Positions 28,985-38,248 of a stretch of DNA of 64,000 nucleotides are shown one piece after another. The position numbers and the translations under genes were made by a program. The notes beneath the pieces are model-generated. The model saw only the letters and a list, made by a program, of their open reading frames with translations. It searched no databases and was not told where the DNA came from. Every line of letters begins with the position of its first letter. The stretch's first letter is position 1. Origin of the DNA: Spirochaetales bacterium (GTDB lineage Bacteria > Spirochaetota > Spirochaetia > SZUA-6 > JAFGRV01); NCBI GenBank assembly GCA_016928415.1, contig JAFGKU010000124.1, positions 1 to 64,000 of the forward strand, read 5' to 3'.

Positions 28985-30399
28985 TACTGCCCGTTCCCCC
29001 GTATTTTGTATTCAGGTGAATTCCCGGCATACAGTTCACCGTACCTGCCGAACACATTGTGCCTGTTATAGAATTTTATCACCTTGTTCCTGTTCTGCGC
29101 AATCCGCGCGCTTAATCCGTCGTAATTGTCATAAATATATTTCACTTTCCTTGCAAGCTGGTCGGGGTCTTTTGGGGGCGAAAGGAACCGCTCATCATAA
29201 TTGAGTAATTCCGGGACATTTCCCACGTTCGTGGAAACAACGAGGACCCCTGAACAGAACGCCTCCAGAATAACCAGCGGCTGCGCTTCCCGGATGCTTG
29301 TAAGCATGAGGATATCAAGAAACGAATAATAATCGGCTACCCTCTGCTTGCCGGTAAACACGAATTTCTCCGCCAGCCTGAGATTATCGACAAGTATTTT
29401 ACATTCCTCAAAATAGGCTTCATCCTCGTCCGTCGGCCCTATGCAGTAAAAATTCACTTCCGGTATGAGGTCCAGAATGATCTTGGAGGCTATTATATAT
29501 GTCTTGATGTCCTTGATGGGTACAACCCGGCCTATGAGCCCGATGTGGAATCCCGGTTTCTTCTGTTTCCTGATGGAAGAAAAACTCTCGATATCAATGC
29601 CATTGGGAATAACCATCGTTTTACCCTGCGGCGCCCCCAATTCTACCTGCTTCCGCCTGTTCGCTTCAAAAAGGGATATAATCTTGTCCGCATAACGATA
29701 GCTTATACGGCTTAACGTGTTATAAATGCCTATCCACATGTCGCGCTGGTACCCTTTCACATAACGGGTGCGCTTGATTTCCATTTCCCTCTCCTTATGA
29801 TAAAGCCCGTGCTCGGTGAGCAAAAAAGGCCTGTTTTTTTTGATCCTGGCCATGCTGGCGGCAAGACCGGCATAACCGGTCGAAATGGCATGATAGACAT
29901 CCGCATCCGGCATTTCAGTTCCCAGTATATTGAAAATCATCAAGTGGCTTGAATTCCAGGCCCAGAAATAATCGGAAAACGGGTAGGCCGGATTGCGGGA
30001 TTGGTTTCCGGATGTCAGCATTTCCCACCCCGTTTGATTCCGGACCGCGTCATCATGGAGAAAATATCCGCCGGGCAGCATGTGCGCCACCGTATCGATG
30101 GACGGCAGGTCTCCGGATTCAAACCGCTCATGCATTATTCTGATTTCATCAAAAAGCTTTTTCCTCCGGAAAAGCCGTCCGGACTTACGTGTTTCCATGA
30201 TCACGACATCCTTGTGACCGAGGACATTTTCCGGGAATTTGTAATGCAGGCTTTGATTCGCCTTCGGTGAAATGGAAAAAACCAGGAAATCGAAACCCGG
30301 AAGGTTTTGAATGAGCTGGTGCACCCACGCGCCCACTCCTCCCGTCACATACGGATACGAACCTTCGACTATCAGGCAAACCCTTAATCGTGATTTCAT
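28984..30399 (-). CDS. pelF: PelF-like GT4 glycosyltransferase
   Basis: MKSRLRVCLIVEGSYPYVTGGVGAWVHQLI, IPNGIDIESF, IREAQPLVILEAFCSGVLVVSTNVGNVPELL. Confidence 0.9.
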   Translation of the reverse strand: MKSRLRVCLIVEGSYPYVTGGVGAWVHQLIQNLPGFDFLVFSISPKANQSLHYKFPENVLGHKDVVIMETRKSGRLFRRKKLFDEIRIMHERFESGDLPSIDTVAHMLPGGYFLHDDAVRNQTGWEMLTSGNQSRNPAYPFSDYFWAWNSSHLMIFNILGTEMPDADVYHAISTGYAGLAASMARIKKNRPFLLTEHGLYHKEREMEIKRTRYVKGYQRDMWIGIYNTLSRISYRYADKIISLFEANRRKQVELGAPQGKTMVIPNGIDIESFSSIRKQKKPGFHIGLIGRVVPIKDIKTYIIASKIILDLIPEVNFYCIGPTDEDEAYFEECKILVDNLRLAEKFVFTGKQRVADYYSFLDILMLTSIREAQPLVILEAFCSGVLVVSTNVGNVPELLNYDERFLSPPKDPDQLARKVKYIYDNYDGLSARIAQNRNKVIKFYNRHNVFGRYGELYAGNSPEYKIRGNGQ

Positions 30400-30400
30400 G

Positions 30401-31171
30401 TCAAAATGGTTCCTTTGGTTTGAGGGGATACAGGGCCTCAAGCCAATAGCTGACCAGGTCCTTTTGTTTCCTGGTCAGCTTTTCTTCCATGGATTTAAGC
30501 GTACGGCAGATCTCATGCACCTTGTTGAAATTGTGGCGGTGGAATTCTATCTCAGCCTGTAAAAGAAGATAAAAGGGATCATTATCCGCCGTGTCAAAAG
30601 ACTTGACTATTTCCATGCTGTTGGAAAAAAGGTCAAAGCCGTTCAGGATCTTCACGAGCATCTCAATTTCATCTTTTTTCAATCCCTTTAAACGGGTGAC
30701 CCCCTTCATGTACCGCAAAGATTCTTTCAGGTAAAATTTCTTGATGGGAATTCTCCGCTCGTTTAAAACGGCCAGTTCAAAATATAACCGGGCCAATTTG
30801 CGGCTTCCTTCCGACCCGGCGTTTTGGGCGAATTCCTTTTTCATATTTTCTATTTTGGAAATATACCGAAGCTCGATCAGGTTAATGCATTCGGCGGCAA
30901 ACAGGGCTATCTCAGGGTCCCTGTTCTTTAATAGCTGTTCCAATATCCTGTAAAGGGGCCGGTTCATACTTAAGTCCATATCCTCGCGCGCAATAATGCG
31001 TTCCAGTTCCTCGAAGGAAAAGGAATGTTCATCCAGGGGATTCGTGGACGTGCTTTTATAAATAAAGTGTTCAATGGGAAGGAGCCCGGCTTCATAGGCC
31101 TTAATGGCGGATGAAGGCGTTCTGGGAACGTATCCGCGTATTTCTTTTGTAAAAAAATCTATATTCTTCAT
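30401..31171 (-). CDS. PelE-like cytoplasmic helical-repeat protein
   Basis: Position between PelD-like and PelF-like genes; NRDPEIALFAAECINLIELRYISKIE resembles the PelE soluble region; no TM segment visible. Confidence 0.5.
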   Translation of the reverse strand: MKNIDFFTKEIRGYVPRTPSSAIKAYEAGLLPIEHFIYKSTSTNPLDEHSFSFEELERIIAREDMDLSMNRPLYRILEQLLKNRDPEIALFAAECINLIELRYISKIENMKKEFAQNAGSEGSRKLARLYFELAVLNERRIPIKKFYLKESLRYMKGVTRLKGLKKDEIEMLVKILNGFDLFSNSMEIVKSFDTADNDPFYLLLQAEIEFHRHNFNKVHEICRTLKSMEEKLTRKQKDLVSYWLEALYPLKPKEPF

Positions 31172-31173
31172 TC

Positions 31174-32601
31174 CTACAGCTTCTGCATCTCCAGGAGATT
31201 TTCGGCCACGTTGATAAGTTCGTCAGCCGAGTGCTGGGATTCCCCCAGAGAAGCGTAACCCAATATTATCTCGGGAATGATTATTTGGGCCCTGACATGC
31301 CATTCGGCAGTATTGATCATTTCCAGAAGGTTCAGGCAGAACAGGGATGCGCCGTCATAATCGAGATTGGGGTAAAGGAGGCATATCTGCGAATCCGATT
31401 TATAATGAAAAACCCTGGCATGACCCTCGGACAGCTTTTTAATGGATTCAGAGAGGCCTGTATAAAACCTGAAAACAAGCTCCTTGCCAAGTTCGCCGGC
31501 CAGTTCCGGGTAATTGGTCAATTCGAGGATGAATATGGAAAGGGTCTGCTTTTCAATATTCACCCTGTTTAATTCCGTTTCCAGTATGACGAAAAACTGG
31601 GAAAACGCCGGCAAACCCGAAACGGGATGCACGGCCTCGTGGACGGCAAAAGTATCATACTCTATGGCCCTGTCCAGTGCAGGCCCCGCCAGGGCCATGA
31701 TGAGAAGAAGCAGCTTTTCCGTATAGAGATTATATTTTTCAAAGGGCAGTTCCTCTATATTCAACACACCCCATATGTTATGACCGGCCAGGATGGGAAC
31801 GGTAAAAAGATTCCGGCCTGTATCCATTTTTTTTATGCCTTCATTCTTTATAAGCATTTTAGCGGAGAACAGGATGTTATTCCTGACCACCCACCCCTCA
31901 ATACAGTCATCAGCCATTAAAGTCATTCCCCGGAATACGTAATCCTCTGACCGGGTATGGGCCTTGAGGATCAGGTATTTGTATTCCTTTTTATATTCCC
32001 ATATGGAACAGCTGGTGGCACCGGCAAACCGCTCGACCGCCTCCACGAGGGCATCCAGGGCCTTTTCAAGACTGAGGGAATAAAGGCCGTGGATACGCGT
32101 GTACAGGGCGATGATGGAATCCTCCTGTGTCAGGACCCGGCCATCCAGTTCGGCATTCACCAGTTTCAGGGCATTCGTTTCCCTCTTTAAAATACCCTTT
32201 TCCCTGCTGATGGTTTTCAGGCGGGCCTTAAGCTTTTGTATCCTGGAGAAGGAAGAATCCCTGACGGCACCGAAAATGATAATACCCAGCAGAGTCATGA
32301 TTCCCGGTATCATGGCCTTGTCCGCCAAATCCCGCCAGTAATCCGTTACCGCCAGTTCAGGCCAATAGGCAACCCGTATAAACGGGAAAGGAAGCGCAAC
32401 CAGAAAAACCATGAGAACGGCGCTGTAAAGACCTTTATATAATCCGTAATAAACCGATGCAAACAGGGCAAAAAACAGGTAGGGATTGATTACGGAATTT
32501 AGAAAACCGGGGTTATCCGGAAAAAAAAAATTAATCGCCGTGATGACAAGCGCCATCAGGGTGATTTCCCCAAAATGCCTGAACGTTTTTGACAATTTCA
32601 T
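31174..32601 (-). CDS. pelD: PelD-like protein: TMs, GAF domain, degenerate GGDEF domain
   Basis: About four N-terminal TMs, GAF-like region (FAGATSCSIWEYKKEYKYLILKAHTRSEDYVFRGMTLMADDCIEGWVVRNN), C-terminal GGDEF fold with HYKSDSQICLLYP in place of RYGGDEF. Confidence 0.75.
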   Translation of the reverse strand: MKLSKTFRHFGEITLMALVITAINFFFPDNPGFLNSVINPYLFFALFASVYYGLYKGLYSAVLMVFLVALPFPFIRVAYWPELAVTDYWRDLADKAMIPGIMTLLGIIIFGAVRDSSFSRIQKLKARLKTISREKGILKRETNALKLVNAELDGRVLTQEDSIIALYTRIHGLYSLSLEKALDALVEAVERFAGATSCSIWEYKKEYKYLILKAHTRSEDYVFRGMTLMADDCIEGWVVRNNILFSAKMLIKNEGIKKMDTGRNLFTVPILAGHNIWGVLNIEELPFEKYNLYTEKLLLLIMALAGPALDRAIEYDTFAVHEAVHPVSGLPAFSQFFVILETELNRVNIEKQTLSIFILELTNYPELAGELGKELVFRFYTGLSESIKKLSEGHARVFHYKSDSQICLLYPNLDYDGASLFCLNLLEMINTAEWHVRAQIIIPEIILGYASLGESQHSADELINVAENLLEMQKL

Positions 32602-32639
32602 TTTAACTCAAGTAAAACTATATAAAAAGAGGGGAGCCC

Positions 32640-33572
32640 GTGCAAGATCAGTTTACAAAAAGGAAAAAATATTATAATTTTAATCCAAGACACAAGGATA
32701 TGTTGCACAATAAAATCAACCAGAAATTATTGAACCACATCGATAAATTACCCATCAATCCGGAGGTAGCCACAAAGGTCATGAACCTGGCGGAAGACGG
32801 ACTCGACATATCGTTCAAGGAACTGGAAAATATCATCAAGCTGGACCCCGGCCTTACCACTAAAATCCTGAAAGTGGCAAACTCGGCCCTGTACGCGAGG
32901 CCGCACGAAATCAAATCACTTCAGCTTGCCATCACGTTACTCGGTTTCAGAAACATAAAAAGCCTTGTTTTACTCGTCACGGCGTCCAGTTTTCTCAAGG
33001 GTGAAAAAAATACCTCCTTTTACAAATCATTCTGGACGCATTCCATTATAACGGCCTTCCTGGCCAAAAGCTTCATGAACAGATGCAATATGCGGTCCTC
33101 GTCGGAAAACGCGTTCCTCTGCGGCCTGCTTCACAACATGGGCAAGGCCGTTCTCTTTACTTCAGACAGGGACAAATACGGGGAGGTACTCAAGCTGCAG
33201 GAAACGGGTGAAGAAACCTGCGAGGAATACGAGGAAAAAATGTTTGAGGCCAATCACAAATTAAGCGGCGCCGCCCTTTTTGAAAAATGGAATTTTCCCG
33301 ACCTTTTTGTAGACGTGGCACTGGAGCACAACAGCCCGAATATAACAAGCAAGCACAAGACAATCATCATTTACGTGTCCATCGCCAACCTGCTGACTAG
33401 CAAGCTGGGGTACGGTAAACTCACCTCATACGGGGAAAAGCTGCTCCATCAAATCATTCCCCATACATGTCTTTCCGAAAAGGACATTGAAAGCTATGAG
33501 AAAGAATTCATAAACCTTCTTCAAAAAGACCCTCTCTTCATTGAATGCCAGAATTTATACAGTATAAAATGA
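32640..33572 (+). CDS. HDOD-domain protein
   Basis: LPINPEVATKVMNLAEDG…LDPGLTTKILKVANSALYARPHEIKSLQLAITLLGFRNIKSLVL, a typical HDOD. ATG at 32700 is an alternative start. Confidence 0.88.
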   Translation: MQDQFTKRKKYYNFNPRHKDMLHNKINQKLLNHIDKLPINPEVATKVMNLAEDGLDISFKELENIIKLDPGLTTKILKVANSALYARPHEIKSLQLAITLLGFRNIKSLVLLVTASSFLKGEKNTSFYKSFWTHSIITAFLAKSFMNRCNMRSSSENAFLCGLLHNMGKAVLFTSDRDKYGEVLKLQETGEETCEEYEEKMFEANHKLSGAALFEKWNFPDLFVDVALEHNSPNITSKHKTIIIYVSIANLLTSKLGYGKLTSYGEKLLHQIIPHTCLSEKDIESYEKEFINLLQKDPLFIECQNLYSIK

Positions 33573-33578
33573 CGGAAA

Positions 33579-34541
33579 TCAATCCTGTTTCCCTTCGTAA
33601 TAATCAAACGCGTCAATAATATCCAGGTAAACGCCGTCAAAGCCGGCATCGATTATTTTTTTGATGTACGAATCCTCATTTCCGTATATTACCGCCTGCC
33701 ATTCACCGATCCAGTACTTTACCTTGAAATTCCCCTTCCAATACGGGTTTTCCTCATCCAGCCAGGAAGGGGGGTGCTGCTTCCATCCGTTTTTCCAGTA
33801 ATACCTGTACGATTCCGCTTCACCGATGCTCATGTAAGAGATAACCAGCCTTTTTTTCCCACGGGCCTTTTTTTTCAGCACGGCAATATCTTTCTTCGAA
33901 AGCGGGTCTTCATTGAAAAAAAGATCCGTTATTATCAGGTCATAATTCTTTGATGTTAATGCTTCGATAAACAAATGTTTTTCGTCAAATTTTCCCGGAT
34001 TGATCATGTATAAAAAATTTTCAGCATCAGGAAGAGAGCCTACATTGCCGTCGTTCACATGAAAAGGCTTGAAAGGATAACCGGGTACCTTATCAAGCAT
34101 ACGGCTGTCAGCCGCAAAGGAGATAAAACCTTCTCCTGCATTTCTGGCATAGGAATCATCCATGTATTTCCTTTTGGAACAATAGTCGATTGCAAGAATC
34201 CCGATTTCAGCCTTTTTGGCCAATTCAAGATATCTTAACAGGTATTCGGAATCCGACTCCCTTGTCGGCACATTATCATCATCATAGCCGTAAAACAGGT
34301 CTTCCTGCGCCACCCCGTCAATAGCATTCAAATACGATGTGTCTTCTGTATCCAGCAGTTCATTGCCGTTCTGCGTAATGACGATGAATCCCGGTTTCAG
34401 TTTTTTGGCATAACGGCTTAAATCTTTGACGAAACCGCGCATTTCATCCCTGTAATCAAGTTTCTCGCAAGCAAGACTGGAAGTGATGAGCAGGATGAAA
34501 AGGAGGTATATTATTGGTTTATTATACATGATTTTCCTCAC
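33579..34541 (-). CDS. GH114/TM1410-like lipoprotein related to the glycoside-hydrolase domain of PelA
   Basis: Lipobox LITSSLAC; VISYMSIGEAESYRYYW, YWIGEWQAVIYGNEDSYIKKIIDAGFDGVYLDIIDAFDYYE. ATG at 34529 is a likely alternative start. Confidence 0.85.
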   Translation of the reverse strand: MRKIMYNKPIIYLLFILLITSSLACEKLDYRDEMRGFVKDLSRYAKKLKPGFIVITQNGNELLDTEDTSYLNAIDGVAQEDLFYGYDDDNVPTRESDSEYLLRYLELAKKAEIGILAIDYCSKRKYMDDSYARNAGEGFISFAADSRMLDKVPGYPFKPFHVNDGNVGSLPDAENFLYMINPGKFDEKHLFIEALTSKNYDLIITDLFFNEDPLSKKDIAVLKKKARGKKRLVISYMSIGEAESYRYYWKNGWKQHPPSWLDEENPYWKGNFKVKYWIGEWQAVIYGNEDSYIKKIIDAGFDGVYLDIIDAFDYYEGKQD

Positions 34542-34924
34542 TCTCCCAAAGGAAAGATCAGCTTTTCCCTGATCAAACCGAAAAATTGATTGACCTCACC
34601 CACATCCCCGGAAAACCTCCAGCCAAGATGCTCATGGCATTCCCTGCAGGCAAGGATGGACCACAGGTACCCGGGAAACCAGGAATATTCGCCGACCGGT
34701 TCGGACACCTCCATCACGTTTTCACAATACCCGAAGGTTATGATGTTGAATGAAAAACCGTGCGGATTGGTGAATGTATGGAACGGAGAATCACCCGTGA
34801 CGGTAATCATATATTTCTTGTCGGATATGGAGGTCTTGCACCTGACACACACAACTTTCCCGTCATTTTCATCAGCGTCGGTAATGATTTTGGGGTCAGT
34901 CAGGCTGAGGTCCAGCAAGACCAT
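34538..34924 (-). CDS. Stand-alone CULT (cereblon-like) domain protein
   Basis: CVRC…HTFTNPHGFSFNIITF…EYSWFPGYLWSILACRECHEHLGWRFSGDVGEVNQFFGLIREKL; two CxxC pairs and Trp82/88/102 at CULT-type spacing; SD AGAGGAG before ATG 34924. Confidence 0.9.
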   Translation of the reverse strand: MVLLDLSLTDPKIITDADENDGKVVCVRCKTSISDKKYMITVTGDSPFHTFTNPHGFSFNIITFGYCENVMEVSEPVGEYSWFPGYLWSILACRECHEHLGWRFSGDVGEVNQFFGLIREKLIFPLGE

Positions 34925-34941
34925 ATCGGCTCCTCTGTCCC

Positions 34942-36612
34942 TTATTTACTCTTGAGAACGTATATTCCATCCCAGTCCGGAGGCGGAGGATTTTGGACAT
35001 ACCCATTGCACCGCGCCATGAGGATTTTTGAAGGCATGTCATCCGGATTTTCCCTTAAAATACCGGCAAAACTCTGTGCCGCTCCCTTCCATTGCTTGGC
35101 GAAGTATAGTTCTATGGCCGAGTTAAAGGACTGGATGAGTTTGAGTGTCCCGGGCTGAACCTTTGCCTTTGAGGCCAGTAATTCATAGATGCGCAGTCCT
35201 TCCGTTTTGCCTTTTACGATTACCTTGTCAATAAGCCTGGTCGCCATGGTATCCTTCACTTCCTTATACGTGTTTTCCGTAATAAGAATCCCCGTACCGT
35301 AATGTTTGTTCAGGCCTTCCATCCTGCTGGCCACATTAGCCGGGTCACCCATCACCGTATAGTTGAACCTGCGCTCGTATCCAATATTCCCCACGATTAC
35401 TTCGCCCGTATTGATTCCGATCCGTGTGGACAATTCCATGATGCCCCGCTCCTTTAACTCCCTGTTGAAATTCCTTAAAAATTCCTTGGTGGCCAGGGCG
35501 CCTTCACAGGCGTAATACGCATGTTTTTCCACATCCAGGGGGGCATTCCAGAAAGCCATGATGCAATCACCTATGTATTTATCAATGGTGGCCTTGTTAT
35601 TAATCAGGGTCTCCGTCATGCCTGAAAAATATTTGGCCAGAATTTTTATCAATTCCTCGGGTTTCATCGACTCCGCGAAGGTGGTGGAATCCTTTATATC
35701 CGAAAAATAAATTGTCAAAACACGTTTCTCCCCGCCCAAAACCGCTTCTTTTTTGAGTGCAATCAGCTGCTTCACGAGGTCCGAAGGTACATACTTCTGA
35801 AACGACCGCAGACTGGCCTTGACATTGTCAACCGTGTTGTCAATGCTCTTGATTTCCCTGAATACCGTTTTCAGATTGAGTGTGTCCTCAAACCGGTATT
35901 CCCGGATCCGGCTTATGTCCTTTTCGAGAAGGCTCAAGGGACTGGTAATCCTGCTGGAAAGGAACATGGAGATCAGAATTCCGAAAACAATGACCCCTGC
36001 CGTAATAAGCATAATTATCAGGAGTACCTGGTTCTCATAATCCAGAACCGTTTTCGCGGAAATATCGATTCCCAGTATGCCGGCAAACGCACCGCCGGCT
36101 GTTTTAACCGGCGCGTATCCCGATATCCACACACCCCATTCATCCTCGGCGAATTTCGACTCTATATAGATCCCGTCCCTGTTCCGGAACACATCCTCCA
36201 TCTCCCGGGTGGCATCCGAGTAAACTTCCCCTATGTCCGCACGGGAAGAAGGATCCGGGTCGCCGTCAACGGCAAAGGCGTATTCCCCCTTATCGTTCAG
36301 TTTCATGGTGTATGCATACCTTACGTCGGTAGCATTCTCCCTCAGGTAGGAAAGGGAGTTGAATATTCTCTTGTATGCCTCCGTTCCCTCCCGCGCAGGT
36401 GAATCGATCGTAATCAGGTCATCTCCGCCGATTGCAGGAATTCCCATTGCAAGGATGTCATGCATCCGTTTTACCAGGTCTGTTCGCATGGCCTGCTTAA
36501 CGGTGAAAAAAGACAGGATGCTCAAGGCGACGCTGGTAATCACTATGATGAGAATGAAAGCAGTGGAAATACCTATATTGATACTGACAAAAAAACGCTT
36601 GCCTTTACCCAT
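34942..36612 (-). CDS. Class III adenylate/guanylate cyclase with extracellular sensor and HAMP
   Basis: Cache-like extracellular domain, HAMP, cyclase catalytic domain (YFSDIKDSTTF…DKYIGDCIMAFWNAP…RIGINTGEVIVGNIG…YTVMGDPANVASRME). ATG 36612 follows GGGGGAGG. Confidence 0.9.
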   Translation of the reverse strand: MGKGKRFFVSINIGISTAFILIIVITSVALSILSFFTVKQAMRTDLVKRMHDILAMGIPAIGGDDLITIDSPAREGTEAYKRIFNSLSYLRENATDVRYAYTMKLNDKGEYAFAVDGDPDPSSRADIGEVYSDATREMEDVFRNRDGIYIESKFAEDEWGVWISGYAPVKTAGGAFAGILGIDISAKTVLDYENQVLLIIMLITAGVIVFGILISMFLSSRITSPLSLLEKDISRIREYRFEDTLNLKTVFREIKSIDNTVDNVKASLRSFQKYVPSDLVKQLIALKKEAVLGGEKRVLTIYFSDIKDSTTFAESMKPEELIKILAKYFSGMTETLINNKATIDKYIGDCIMAFWNAPLDVEKHAYYACEGALATKEFLRNFNRELKERGIMELSTRIGINTGEVIVGNIGYERRFNYTVMGDPANVASRMEGLNKHYGTGILITENTYKEVKDTMATRLIDKVIVKGKTEGLRIYELLASKAKVQPGTLKLIQSFNSAIELYFAKQWKGAAQSFAGILRENPDDMPSKILMARCNGYVQNPPPPDWDGIYVLKSK

Positions 36613-36613
36613 A

Positions 36614-37633
36614 TTATCCTCCCCCGTACCATCCGGTTTTGTCAACAGAGGGTGTCCGCCCTCCCCGCATAATACTCTGATATAAAAAAATTTTTAAAAG
36701 CGCTTTATGAATTTCCGCCCTTTCCGAACGCAGTTTTTTTTCGGTTTCCAGGGCCAGTATAAGGACGCCGTTCACATCCGCGTAAGAATAATTTTTATCC
36801 GCCTCCAGAAAAAGCTTCTGGCTCTTTTTAAAGCGAATATTCAAACGGGCAAAAAGTTCCGATCTGGAAAAATTCTCCAGGCTCAACTGTTTAAACGCCA
36901 TCAGGTTTCTGATCTGGTATAATAACCCGCTTAAAAGCGCCGCATAGGTTACCTCGCCGGCCAGTAAAATTTTATCCAATGTTTCCAGGGCGGCCACAAA
37001 ATCGCGTGATGCGAACCTTTCGAAAAGCGTGAAAGGGTTTTCCTCCCTGCTGTGAAAAACAAGCGATTCAATGTCATCCAGGGTTATCATTGAACCCGGC
37101 TTATAGTAGGTGACGAGTTTTTGACATTCCGTTCTCAGGTCTTTCGTATTGTTTTCCACCGCCTCAAGAAGATAATTCAGGACGTCGGGTTCAATTTTAA
37201 ACTGCCGTTGTTTGAAGAAAGTGAAAAGCCAGTTCCTCTTCTGGCTCTCATTGAGCTCCCAGAAAATGACACGGTTCGACGCCGGTATGGCATCGGAAAT
37301 TTTCCTGCTGACTTCCCCTATGCTTTCCGATACCAGTATAAGGGTGGTTTTCCTGTTCGGATTCTTGAGATAATCCACAAGTATATTCAGATCCTGCTGT
37401 TTTTTAACCTGCTCCACGCCGGAAAGGATCATGATGATATATTGTGAAAAAAGGGAACCGGTCAACAGCTTCGATATCAGGTCCGGCAGTTTGGCTTCAA
37501 AAAAATAATACCTTTGAATCTCCGGTTTCTCACCGGCCGCCTTGCCGATTTTTTTTACGAGTTTCTGGATGTAAAGGCCTTTCTCCCCCTCTTCCGGCCC
37601 AAGAAGGAGAAACAGGGACATATCGTTAAGCAT
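36614..37633 (-). CDS. holA: DNA polymerase III subunit delta
   Basis: HolA-type layout: LFLLLGPEEGEKGLYIQKLV; NTKDLRTECQKLVTYYKPGSMITLDDIESLV. Confidence 0.8.
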   Translation of the reverse strand: MLNDMSLFLLLGPEEGEKGLYIQKLVKKIGKAAGEKPEIQRYYFFEAKLPDLISKLLTGSLFSQYIIMILSGVEQVKKQQDLNILVDYLKNPNRKTTLILVSESIGEVSRKISDAIPASNRVIFWELNESQKRNWLFTFFKQRQFKIEPDVLNYLLEAVENNTKDLRTECQKLVTYYKPGSMITLDDIESLVFHSREENPFTLFERFASRDFVAALETLDKILLAGEVTYAALLSGLLYQIRNLMAFKQLSLENFSRSELFARLNIRFKKSQKLFLEADKNYSYADVNGVLILALETEKKLRSERAEIHKALLKIFLYQSIMRGGRTPSVDKTGWYGGG

Positions 37634-38237
37634 AGGACCTTATGACACAGGCAAGCCTGCCTACAATTCTTACATCTGTTGTATAGATGGGTGAAAAACG
37701 CGGGTTCGCGGATTGAAGCCTGACCCTGTTCGTTTCTTTATACAGTTTCTTGAGAGTCACCGAGTCATCTAACATGGCAACTACGATCTGGCCGTTTTCG
37801 GCATCATTCTGCTGGCGGATGACGGCAATGTCCCCTTCCAGTATTCCGGCGTCCTTCATGCTGTCACCCTTGACGTTCAGGGCAAAATGAATGCCGCTCC
37901 CCAGGAACTGCGAAGGGACATCAATTGTACCATCAAGGTTTTCCGCGGCTAAAAGCGGTTTCCCGGCGGCCACGTTCCCGAGAAGCGGGACTTTTTTCAC
38001 AGGCTCGTCATCGGATGATGATTCATCATCCATGACCTCCAGGGCCCTGAATTTGGACAGAATGCATTTTATCCAGCCTTTTTTCTCGATTGCCTTGATG
38101 TGGTCATAACTTCCCTTGACGGAAATATCGAAATTATCCGCCACCTCCCGGAACGTCGGCGGATATTTATGGTCACCGATAAATGATTTAATAAAAGTGA
38201 AAATTTCATTCTGACGCGGTGTAAGATTTTTTTTCAT
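37626..38237 (-). CDS. lexA: LexA repressor
   Basis: wHTH LTPRQNEIFTFIKSFI…GYPPTFREVADNF-like; cleavage site VAAGKPLL; catalytic GDSMKDAGI and Lys in VTLKKLY. Confidence 0.92.
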   Translation of the reverse strand: MKKNLTPRQNEIFTFIKSFIGDHKYPPTFREVADNFDISVKGSYDHIKAIEKKGWIKCILSKFRALEVMDDESSSDDEPVKKVPLLGNVAAGKPLLAAENLDGTIDVPSQFLGSGIHFALNVKGDSMKDAGILEGDIAVIRQQNDAENGQIVVAMLDDSVTLKKLYKETNRVRLQSANPRFSPIYTTDVRIVGRLACVIRSYA

Positions 38238-38248
38238 AAGGCCACCTT

